A stretch of DNA of 5,206 nt. Source: an uncultured Bacteroidota bacterium (GTDB lineage: Bacteria > Bacteroidota > Bacteroidia > B-17B0 > Aurantibacillaceae). The stretch is taken from the NCBI GenBank assembly GCA_903923915.1, contig CAIXZI010000105.1, forward strand, positions 1-5,206, in the 5' to 3' direction. Of this stretch, positions 1-5,206 are shown in pieces; position 1 is the first letter of the stretch; each line of letters opens with the position of its first letter. The notes under the pieces are model-generated. The model saw only the letters and a list, made by a program, of their open reading frames with translations. It was not told where the DNA came from and did no database searches. The position numbers were made by a program, and so were the translations under genes.

Positions 1-11
1 TCTTAGTAACC

Positions 12-869
12 ATGTCAAAATCAAATTTTATGAAACACATACAAAAAACATCTTTACTTATTATTGCAATCCTTTTTTTGCAAGCATGCTCAATGCAAAA
101 GAGGTTGTATAACAAAGGTTTTTATACAAGCAAGCATCAATCTGCTAAAAAAATTACAGCCGACAAAGACACTCTGCCAAGCATTGCAGTTAGCCATACA
201 AAAGCAATAAGTAAAAATGAAAATTTAGTTGTTACAAATTCCAAATTCATTGCAATGCCTCCTTTATTGGTAGCAGGCTGCGATACGATTATATTAAGAA
301 GCGGAGCCAGAATAGTAGCTAACATAAGTGAAATTAACCAATCGCAAATAAAATTTAAAAATTGTGGCTCTCCTTATGAAGCTGCCATTGCCATAAAAAA
401 AGCAGATGTTAGTCATATTTTATTTGCCAACGGCACAAAAGAAACCTTCACAACATCATCATCTGATGAAGATAAATACATTCCGCAAAACATTTCACCA
501 GATCAAAACTATGGAACATCCGGATCTCAATACGGTCAAGGCGCCCGAAATAGAAGCTATGGAGATAAAAAACAAAATGGCTTTGCAACAGCAGGGTTTA
601 TTGTAGGTTTAGTTTCACACCCGCTTACACTAATTACTTTAATTGCCGAATTGTGGATAAACACAGGTTCAGGAGTAAGCTTTGCGTTTTCTTGGTTGTA
701 TCTACCTTTAATTGTAGCGCTTGTAGCGTTTATACTTTCTATAGTGGCCATTGTTCAAATAAGTCAAAATAAAGAAACACAAAAAGGCTTGGTATTTGCA
801 ATACTGGGCCTTTTATTTAGCACAATACTTTTAGCCATTTTTATTCTTATTTATATTACCCTTCCATAA
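12..869 (+). CDS. Membrane-anchored lipoprotein with Cys-pair domain and C-terminal DUF4190-like helices (paralogue 1)
   Basis: Predicted envelope lipoprotein of 285 aa; function unknown. A hydrophobic signal segment (residues 14-23) ends in the lipobox LQAC, so Cys26 would be lipidated. The mature N-terminus has CSMQKRLYNKGFY, a motif type seen in Bacteroidetes lipoproteins. Residues 90-147 form a small domain starting GCDTIILRSG and ending FANGTKETF, with Cys90 and Cys118 28 residues apart. A Ser/Gly/Tyr/Gln-rich linker (148-188) leads to about three hydrophobic segments (190-213, 226-250, 259-283). The QISQNKETQKGLVFAILGL stretch resembles DUF4190-type membrane proteins. A lipid anchor plus membrane helices suggests inner-membrane residence. 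ATG at 12 was chosen, but Met7 (position 30) would also leave a good signal peptide. The frame is open to the window edge, so the start is not certain. The next gene, a close paralogue, begins 8 bp downstream. Confidence 0.85.
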   Translation: MSKSNFMKHIQKTSLLIIAILFLQACSMQKRLYNKGFYTSKHQSAKKITADKDTLPSIAVSHTKAISKNENLVVTNSKFIAMPPLLVAGCDTIILRSGARIVANISEINQSQIKFKNCGSPYEAAIAIKKADVSHILFANGTKETFTTSSSDEDKYIPQNISPDQNYGTSGSQYGQGARNRSYGDKKQNGFATAGFIVGLVSHPLTLITLIAELWINTGSGVSFAFSWLYLPLIVALVAFILSIVAIVQISQNKETQKGLVFAILGLLFSTILLAIFILIYITLP

Positions 870-877
870 ATTAATCC

Positions 878-1840
878 ATGCAAACAGTGGTTAAATATTT
901 TTTAGCAACTACTTTTGTTTTATTTCTTTTATCGTCCTGTTCATTTCAAAAAAGGTTATATACCAAAGGCTTTTATATAGATAAGAATAAAGCAAATTCA
1001 AAAACTTACTATAATAAAGATACATTGCCATTTGTAACCATAAAGCATAACAAAGTAAAAAATAAAAATGAAAATTTATTTGCGTCAAATTCTGAATTTA
1101 TAACCCTATCTACCAAAATAATAAATGGTTGTGATACGATTGTGCTAAAAAACGGAACTAAAATACTTGCTAATGTTACTGAAATAAACCCTGTACAAAT
1201 AAAGTTTAAAGACTGTGGAGCTATAAGTGAATCTGGCGAAACTATAAATAAAAGCAATATAAGCTATATAACGCTTGCCAACGGTAATAGAGAAATTTTT
1301 GAAACTGAAAAAAATTCAAAGTCAAAAACCAATGATAATCCAACAAATAATTGTGATACTATTTATACAGTTAAAGGCGATAGAGTTATTAGTCAGGAAA
1401 TTTCCATCGGTACAAATGAAACACGTTTTAAACTCTGTAATGAAAAAAGAAATATTTATATTTTAAAAAATACTGATATAACACAGATAAATTATTCCAA
1501 TAGCATAATAAAGTATTTTGAAAATAATTATGTATCTCAATACGATTTTCAAAAAAAACCAATACATAGGGAAACTCCAACAGCTGCATTATTGGGTTTT
1601 ATTTTAAGTCTTGTTGGTTATATTTTTTCCGTATATTCGGTCGTATCAATCACATTATCAGGAGGAGCATTAGGAATTGCTTTTTTATCTTTATTTATTG
1701 TTTTAGCAAGCCTCAGTCTTTGTATTATAGGAATTGTAAAAATAATTAACAATATAGATACAAAAAAAGGTTTAGCTTGGCCTATACTAGGATTAATATT
1801 TGTAATAATATCACTTCTATTTTTAATCCTAACACTTTAA
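878..1840 (+). CDS. Membrane-anchored lipoprotein with duplicated Cys-pair domain (paralogue 2)
   Basis: Paralogue of the preceding gene, 320 aa; function unknown. The signal segment (8-18) ends in lipobox LSSC, so Cys21 would be the lipidated residue, followed by SFQKRLYTKGFY. Landmarks shared in order with the upstream protein are KDTLP, KNENL, NSxFI and GCDTI. Residues 85-141 are the equivalent Cys-pair domain (Cys85 and Cys113). Residues 159-214 are a second, diverged copy (CDTIYTVKGDRV to INYSNSIIKYF) with Cys159 and Cys187, again 28 apart. This second copy occupies the place of the low-complexity linker in paralogue 1. Three hydrophobic segments follow (about 235-260, 264-290, 298-320), with IVKIINNIDTKKGLAWPILGL matching the DUF4190-like pattern. 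The start ATG lies 8 bp after the previous stop, and mazG starts 8 bp after this stop, suggesting cotranscription. No enzymatic motif is visible. Confidence 0.87.
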   Translation: MQTVVKYFLATTFVLFLLSSCSFQKRLYTKGFYIDKNKANSKTYYNKDTLPFVTIKHNKVKNKNENLFASNSEFITLSTKIINGCDTIVLKNGTKILANVTEINPVQIKFKDCGAISESGETINKSNISYITLANGNREIFETEKNSKSKTNDNPTNNCDTIYTVKGDRVISQEISIGTNETRFKLCNEKRNIYILKNTDITQINYSNSIIKYFENNYVSQYDFQKKPIHRETPTAALLGFILSLVGYIFSVYSVVSITLSGGALGIAFLSLFIVLASLSLCIIGIVKIINNIDTKKGLAWPILGLIFVIISLLFLILTL

Positions 1841-1848
1841 GTAAAACA

Positions 1849-2628
1849 ATGCAAACACCACAAGAATTAGCTTTTACACGCCTTTTAAAAATAATGGATG
1901 AGTTGCGCGAGCAATGCCCTTGGGATAAAAAACAAACCATTGAAAGTTTGCGACATCTTACCCTTGAAGAAACTTACGAGTTAAGCGATGCTATTATGGA
2001 AAATAATATGCTTGATTTAAAAAAAGAATTAGGCGATATTTTATTACACATTGTTTTTTATGCAAAAATTGCTGACGAAAAAAAAGAGTTTAATATTACG
2101 GATGTTATCAATTCTTTATGCGATAAAATGATTACACGCCATCCGCATATTTATGGCGATGTTAAAGTAGATAATGCAGAACAGGTAAAACAAAACTGGG
2201 AGAAAATAAAACTTAGTAAAGAAGGCAATAAATCTGTTTTGGGTGGTGTACCAAAAGGTTTACCAGCGCTTATAAAAGCAGAACGAATACAAGAAAAAGT
2301 GCGTGGCGTTGGTTTTGAATGGAATAACCCCGAACAAGTTTGGCAAAAAGTAGAAGAAGAAATGAGTGAACTAAAAGCCGAAATTGTTTCTAAAAAATCT
2401 GCTGAAAAAACAGAAGAAGAATTTGGCGATGTACTTTTTACGTTAATTAATTACGCTAGGTTTTTAAATATTAGTCCGGAGACTGCATTAGAAAAAGCGA
2501 ATAAAAAATTTACAAGAAGGTTTGAGTTTATTGAACAAAAAATAAACGAACAAGGCAAAAGCATAACCGATAGCAACCTAACCGAAATGGATGGATTTTG
2601 GAATGAAGCTAAAAAGCAAGGATTATAG
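1849..2628 (+). CDS. mazG: MazG nucleoside triphosphate pyrophosphohydrolase
   Basis: Cytosolic enzyme of 259 aa that hydrolyses (d)NTPs to the monophosphate and pyrophosphate. In the known family it is a house-cleaning and stress-related enzyme. The length matches E. coli MazG (about 263 aa) and both tandem MazG domains are present. N-terminal domain: CPWD (23-26), TLEETYELSDAI (38-49) and KKELGDILLHIVFYA (58-72), giving the EExxE and ExxD metal-binding motifs (Glu40, Glu41, Glu44, Glu60, Asp63), then RHPH (97-100). C-terminal domain: VEEEMSEL (168-175) and EEFGDVLFTLINYARF (190-205; Glu191, Asp194), then KANKKFTRRF. The start at 1849 gives MQTPQELAFTRLL and lies 8 bp after the upstream stop. 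A longer in-frame reading from 1777 would overlap the lipoprotein gene and add a stretch unlike MazG, so it was rejected. mazG is probably the last gene of the lipoprotein operon and is followed by a structured repeat 2 bp after its stop. Confidence 0.95.
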   Translation: MQTPQELAFTRLLKIMDELREQCPWDKKQTIESLRHLTLEETYELSDAIMENNMLDLKKELGDILLHIVFYAKIADEKKEFNITDVINSLCDKMITRHPHIYGDVKVDNAEQVKQNWEKIKLSKEGNKSVLGGVPKGLPALIKAERIQEKVRGVGFEWNNPEQVWQKVEEEMSELKAEIVSKKSAEKTEEEFGDVLFTLINYARFLNISPETALEKANKKFTRRFEFIEQKINEQGKSITDSNLTEMDGFWNEAKKQGL

Positions 2629-2637
2629 TTTGCGTTA

Positions 2638-2661
2638 GGGATTGTAACGAAAATCCTTTTT
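2638..2661 (+). terminator. Possible weak intrinsic terminator of the mazG operon
   Basis: GGATT (2639-2643) can pair with AATCC (2652-2656), directly followed by five T (2657-2661), starting 10 bases after the mazG stop. The stem is short and AT-rich, so it would be weak alone. The same hairpin and T-run recur in the inverted copy downstream of the acetyltransferase gene. An alternative pairing of AATCC with downstream GATT competes with it. Confidence 0.35.
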
Positions 2662-2702
2662 GTAATCAAAAAGATTGAAGTGTAAAGCCCGCCACCGCTA
2701 AT

Positions 2703-2730
2703 AGATTTCTCACATTCGTTCGAAATGACA
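2703..2730. repeat. Nested short interspersed repeat (TCATTTCGAACGAATG type)
   Basis: Lies in the loop of the terminal hairpin of copy A (loop 2700-2731). On the minus strand it contains TCATTTCGAACGAATGTGAG. The core can fold as CATTCG, TT loop, CGAAATG with one bulged A. From memory, closely similar sequences recur in many Bacteroidetes intergenic regions. Copy B has only a TAAC tetraloop at the matching place, so this looks like an insertion or a loop expansion. Confidence 0.6.
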
Positions 2731-2751
2731 AAGCGGTGGAACGCCCAAAAT

Positions 2752-4092
2752 TTATTTGCGATTAAATAAAAGTCGCTTACCCTTTACAGTTTCATCAAAC
2801 TTACCTTTATTAAACACTACGTTTCCGTTAACAAGGGTTGTTATGATGGATGATTTAAACGTATGTCCTTCAAACGGGCTCCATGCACATTTGTAGAGAA
2901 TATTTTCTTTGGTAACTTTTTGTGGTTTATGTAAATCAACCAAAACCAAATCAGCATAAAACCCCTCGCGTATGTAACCGCGTTTGTCAACACTAAAAAT
3001 ATCTGCCACATTATGGCTTGCCTTGCGGGCAATTTGCTCTAAGGTAATTTTCTTTTCATGATAAAAATCTAGCAAAGCCTGTAGGCTATGCTGCACAAGC
3101 GGCCCACCAGACGGTGCTTTTAAATACGGTTGCGATTTTTCTTCTAAGGTATGCGGAGCATGATCTGTTGCAATAACATCTATACGTCCATCTAATACCG
3201 CCTCAAAAATTTTGTCTCTATCGTAGGTGGTTTTTACAGCCGGATTCCATTTAATAAAATTGCCTTTTGTTTTATAATCGTCATCGCAAAACCAAAGATG
3301 ATGTATGCAGGCTTCGGCGGTAATAAGTTTTTGTTTAAGTGGTGTTTTGTTTTCAAATAACTCCAACTCTTTTGCCGTTGAAATATGAAGAATATGCAGG
3401 CGTGTATTATATTTTTTTGCCAACTCAACTGCCATAGAAGACGAAGCAAAACAAGCTTCTTCATTTCTAATTATTGGGTGGAAGTAAGCAGGCAAATCTT
3501 CGCCGTATTCTTCAATAATTCTTTTTTGATTTTGTTTAATAAGTTCATCATCCTCGCAATGCGTTGCTATTAGTGTTTTAACTGATGAAAATATTTTTTC
3601 TAAAGTTTCTTTTTTATCTACCAGCATATTACCCGTAGAAGAGCCCATAAATATTTTTACGCCGCAAACCTTTGTATAATCAACCCTTTGGAGCTCTGAC
3701 ACATTATCATTAGTAGTTCCCATAAAAAAAGAATAATTAGCTAAAGATACTTCTGCTGCGCGTGAGTATTTTTTTTCTAATTCTTCATACGTAACAGCCG
3801 GTGGGTTTGTGTTAGGCATTTCCATATAAGAAGTAACACCACCGGCAACAGCGGCTTTAGCTTCGGTATAAATTTCTCCTTTATGAGTTAAACCCGGTTC
3901 GCGAAAATGCACTTGATCATCAATCAATCCTGGAAAAAGATGCAAGCCTGTTGCATCAATTACTTCAACACCTCCGGCATCATCAATATCTCTGTCAATT
4001 TGTTTTATAAATCCATCTTCAACTAAAATATCCGAAACATAAATTTCATCTTCGTTTACTATGGTTGCGTTTTTAATGAGTATTTTTTTCAT
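2752..4092 (-). CDS. pyrC: Dihydroorotase (amidohydrolase superfamily)
   Basis: Cytosolic enzyme of 446 aa that interconverts carbamoyl-aspartate and dihydroorotate, the third step of de novo pyrimidine synthesis. It has a urease-like amidohydrolase layout: N-terminal beta-sandwich strands (1-50), FPGLIDDQVHFREPG (53-67), GGVTSYMEMPNTNPP (84-98), GVKIFMGSSTGNMLVD (144-159; Lys146 is the likely carbamylated metal bridge), ATHCE (His178), LHILHIST (His236), KWNPAVK (281-287) and IATDHAPH (Asp310), then the C-terminal sandwich with GFYADLVLVD (377-386). The first metal-ligand His of the usual DxHxH is Gln60. I recall the same DDQVHFREPG in other Bacteroidetes dihydroorotases such as that of Porphyromonas, so this is likely a lineage trait and not a defect. 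A related hydantoinase or allantoinase is less likely given HFREPG and MPNTNPP. The ATG at 4092 is preceded by an A-rich leader and copy B. It is convergent with mazG. Confidence 0.93.
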   Translation of the reverse strand: MKKILIKNATIVNEDEIYVSDILVEDGFIKQIDRDIDDAGGVEVIDATGLHLFPGLIDDQVHFREPGLTHKGEIYTEAKAAVAGGVTSYMEMPNTNPPAVTYEELEKKYSRAAEVSLANYSFFMGTTNDNVSELQRVDYTKVCGVKIFMGSSTGNMLVDKKETLEKIFSSVKTLIATHCEDDELIKQNQKRIIEEYGEDLPAYFHPIIRNEEACFASSSMAVELAKKYNTRLHILHISTAKELELFENKTPLKQKLITAEACIHHLWFCDDDYKTKGNFIKWNPAVKTTYDRDKIFEAVLDGRIDVIATDHAPHTLEEKSQPYLKAPSGGPLVQHSLQALLDFYHEKKITLEQIARKASHNVADIFSVDKRGYIREGFYADLVLVDLHKPQKVTKENILYKCAWSPFEGHTFKSSIITTLVNGNVVFNKGKFDETVKGKRLLFNRK

Positions 4093-4102
4093 TTATTTTT
4101 TA

Positions 4103-4193
4103 TTTGGGCGTTCCGGCGGTTACGCCGTCGGGCTTTTCGTTTCAATCTTTTTACGATTACATAAAAAGGATTTTCACTTCAATCCCTAACGCA
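4103..4193 (-). repeat. Structured interspersed element, copy B (between acetyltransferase gene and pyrC)
   Basis: Reads on the minus strand from TGCGTTAGGGATTG (4193 downward) to GGAACGCCCAAA (ending 4103), starting 13 bases after the acetyltransferase stop and ending 10 bases before the pyrC start. Pairings are GCGTT with AACGC (4188-4192 and 4108-4112 in plus coordinates); GGATT with AATCC followed by TTTTT (4181-4185, 4168-4172, 4163-4167); an alternative AATC/GATT plus TTTTTA/TAAAAA stem; and CGGCG-TAAC-CGCCG (4114-4127). Relative to copy A, paired insertions (AT and GT) extend the second stem, and the GC-rich stem has changed on both sides. It could end the upstream transcript or act as the 5' leader of pyrC. 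No other promoter signal was recognised in the 114-bp gap. Confidence 0.75.
4163..4186 (-). terminator. Possible weak intrinsic terminator after the acetyltransferase gene
   Basis: On the minus strand GGATT and AATCC can pair across a short loop, with five T immediately after (plus 4167-4163). It matches the hairpin and T-run at the corresponding place in copy A. The stem is only 5-6 bp and a competing stem exists, so termination is uncertain. Confidence 0.33.
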
Positions 4194-4206
4194 ATTAACT
4201 CTTTCA

Positions 4207-4725
4207 TTATTTAATAAGCTGCAACATCCATTCATCTTCAAATGTGTTTTGAGCAATTTTATTCCATTGTTTTTTTAAACCTATTTCTGTAAAACCAATT
4301 TTTTTAAATAAATATAGGCTCTTTTTGTTACTGGCAGATATGTTGCAAAAAATTTGTTTCACTAATAAAACCTCGAAACAATAATTGCAAAGTAGTTGCA
4401 GTGCTTGACTTGCATAGCCTTTATTTTCAGCATCCTCATCAATCATTATACCAATGCCAACCCTGCTATTATGTATATCCAAGTCAAATAACTCTATAGT
4501 ACCAATAGGGGTTTTATCTGTTAAACAAATCATTAAACGAATTTGTTTGGTGGTAAAAATATCTTCGTGAGAGTTTACCAAATATTGCTCTAACACTAAT
4601 TTAGAAAAAGGTGCTATGGTATTGCTTACTTTCCAAATAGCAGGATTATTTTCCCATTTATAAAGCACCTCCAAATCGCTTGGTTCAAGAGCACGCAGAT
4701 AAATATGTTCGTTTTTTAAATCCAC
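4207..4725 (-). CDS. GNAT-family N-acetyltransferase (RimJ/RimL or SpeG-like)
   Basis: Predicted acetyl-CoA-dependent N-acetyltransferase of 172 aa, a normal length for a single GNAT domain. Residues 4-18 (KNEHIYLRALEPSDL) are the typical RimJ/RimL-type opening strand and helix. PIGTIELFDLDIHNSRVGIGIMI (73-95) gives the central strands. EDAENKGYASQALQLLCNYCF (97-117) is motif A, with NKGYAS at the pyrophosphate-binding loop where many relatives have RGKGYG/A. SASNKKSLYLFKKIGF (130-145) is motif B. The substrate cannot be told from sequence; protein N-terminal amino groups, polyamines or other amines are all possible. The start is GTG (4725-4723), overlapping the upstream TAG stop by one base (TAGTG), which implies translational coupling with the gene before it. 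Structured copy B follows the TAA stop by 13 bases. Confidence 0.88.
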   Translation of the reverse strand: MDLKNEHIYLRALEPSDLEVLYKWENNPAIWKVSNTIAPFSKLVLEQYLVNSHEDIFTTKQIRLMICLTDKTPIGTIELFDLDIHNSRVGIGIMIDEDAENKGYASQALQLLCNYCFEVLLVKQIFCNISASNKKSLYLFKKIGFTEIGLKKQWNKIAQNTFEDEWMLQLIK

Positions 4726-5198
4726 TATTTTATTTTTTGCAATTCTTTGTTAATTTGCTTTTTTAAGTCGGCCTGATTATATGTTTGAAGATAAAAAATA
4801 TTTTCTTTTGCTTCAATATTTGTTCCATAAATAGAACCTATAAAATCGTTTTCTTTTAAATCAGAGAGTAAATCAAATATCAATTTTACATTTTCTTTGG
4901 GAATAGCATAAAACTCTTCAAAAAACAATCGTACTGGCGACATGCAGGTATTTGTATCTTCATTAACTTTATCAAACAATTTAACTTGTTCAATAAAAGT
5001 TTCATTCATAAAATTAGTGCTAAAAACAGGGTGCTTTTTTAGTTTAATAAATACAGTAGCAATTTTTCTAAGCGAAATGTTTTTAAGCAACACATTACCG
5101 TTAATATTTAACTCTTGTCCTTTTATAGTAAGTGAGTGGTATAAATTATCAATTAACAAGCCAATATGTGGCGGCACTTGATTTGCATTAAGCAACAC
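4725..5198 (-). CDS. Conserved-looking protein of unknown function, 5' end possibly outside window
   Basis: Not recognised. The reading is at least 157 aa, soluble and without signal peptide or membrane segment. It starts at GTG 5198 (LLNANQVPPHIGLLIDNLYHSLTIKG) and ends with a Lys/Gln-rich helix (NQADLKKQINKELQKIK). The frame stays open for the 8 bases to the window edge, so the true start may lie upstream. If GTG 5198 is used, it forms a second TAGTG junction like the one with the acetyltransferase gene. Two segments look potentially functional: PPHIGLLIDNLYHSL with His11, and NTCMSPVRLFFEEFY with Cys85. A His-then-Cys order is found in permuted papain-like (LRAT/YiiX) hydrolases, but that is a guess from pattern alone. 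It is translationally coupled to the downstream acetyltransferase, so the two may act together. Confidence 0.75.
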   Translation of the reverse strand: MLLNANQVPPHIGLLIDNLYHSLTIKGQELNINGNVLLKNISLRKIATVFIKLKKHPVFSTNFMNETFIEQVKLFDKVNEDTNTCMSPVRLFFEEFYAIPKENVKLIFDLLSDLKENDFIGSIYGTNIEAKENIFYLQTYNQADLKKQINKELQKIK

Positions 5199-5206
5199 TA
5201 AATAAA

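Larger units (their letters stand above)
2631..2749 (+). repeat. Structured interspersed element, copy A (RNA/terminator-like, downstream of mazG)
   Basis: Begins TGCGTTAGGGATTG two bases after the mazG stop and ends GGAACGCCCAAA two bases before the pyrC stop. A related copy lies inverted at 4103-4193. Predicted pairings are a closing stem GCGTT (2632-2636) with AACGC (2740-2744); GGATT (2639-2643) with AATCC (2652-2656); an alternative stem AATC-C-TTTTTG (2652-2662) with CAAAAAGATT (2667-2676), which leaves C2656 bulged; and CCACCGCT (2692-2699) with AGCGGTGG (2732-2739). The last stem differs in sequence from copy B but stays paired. The 32-nt loop of that stem holds a different repeat. 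It is plausibly a Bacteroidetes structured RNA (perhaps Flavo-1, from memory) or a 3'-end processing/termination element. The strand is set by the paired copies, each reading on from the stop codon of its own upstream gene. Confidence 0.75.

Noticed and set aside
1009..1257. Minus-strand reading of 82 codons inside the second lipoprotein gene
   Set aside because: The region is covered by a domain shared with the upstream paralogue on the plus strand, so the plus frame is the conserved one.
1777..1848. N-terminal extension of mazG by 24 residues from the ATG at 1777
   Set aside because: It overlaps the end of the lipoprotein gene by 64 bases and encodes a stretch unlike MazG. The ATG at 1849 gives the family's usual N-terminus and length.
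2451..2669. Minus-strand reading of 72 codons across the end of mazG
   Set aside because: It lies antisense to conserved MazG sequence and runs into the structured element, with no protein-like features.
3385..3573. Plus-strand reading of 62 codons inside pyrC
   Set aside because: Antisense to a conserved enzyme region; an AT-rich chance frame.
2631..4193. The inverted element pair as terminal repeats of an insertion sequence or composite transposon carrying pyrC
   Set aside because: No transposase, no visible target-site duplication, and pyrC is a core gene. Each element has its own internal stems and sits right after a stop codon, which fits a 3'-end element better.
4093..4206. Bacteroidetes-type promoter (TTTG and TAnnTTTG) upstream of pyrC
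   Set aside because: No convincing match at suitable spacing in the gap. Most of it is occupied by the structured element.
4942..5181. Plus-strand reading of 79 codons opposite the unknown gene
   Set aside because: The minus-strand frame is longer, reaches a coupled stop/start junction with the acetyltransferase gene, and has balanced soluble-protein composition. The plus frame looks like its shadow.

Overview
The window looks like chromosomal DNA from a low-GC member of the Bacteroidetes. The signs are AT-rich coding sequence, starts without clear Shine-Dalgarno sites, Bacteroidetes-style lipoproteins with a CSxQKRLYxKGFY motif, and a dihydroorotase of the form I associate with this phylum. 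No transposase, phage gene, tRNA, rRNA or CRISPR array is visible. The layout is two divergently organised blocks that converge at about 2630-2750.

Left block (+ strand, 12-2628): two tandem paralogous membrane lipoproteins are followed by mazG, with only 8 bp between each stop and the next start, so they are probably one operon. Both lipoproteins have a lipobox, a shared periplasmic domain with a Cys pair exactly 28 residues apart, and a C-terminal membrane domain of about three helices resembling DUF4190-type proteins. The second paralogue carries two copies of the Cys-pair domain. MazG is a full-length two-domain nucleoside triphosphate pyrophosphohydrolase.

Right block (- strand, 5198-2752): an unrecognised protein of about 157 aa (its 5' end may lie outside the window) is joined by a one-base TAGTG stop/start overlap to a GNAT N-acetyltransferase. 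A 91-bp structured element follows, and then pyrC (dihydroorotase), which converges on mazG.

The most notable feature is a pair of related structured repeats in inverted orientation at 2631-2749 (+) and 4103-4193 (-). Each begins within about 15 bases after a stop codon on its own strand (mazG and the acetyltransferase) and each ends close to pyrC. They share GCGTTAGGGATTG at the 5' end and GGAACGCCCAAA at the 3' end. Their internal stems differ in sequence but remain paired, as expected of a selected RNA structure. The first copy has a second, unrelated interspersed repeat lodged in a hairpin loop. They may belong to an interspersed Bacteroidetes RNA or terminator-like family, possibly the one catalogued as Flavo-1, but that name is from memory and unverified. 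No wholly new multi-gene system is evident; the elements and the lipoprotein pair are the best leads.
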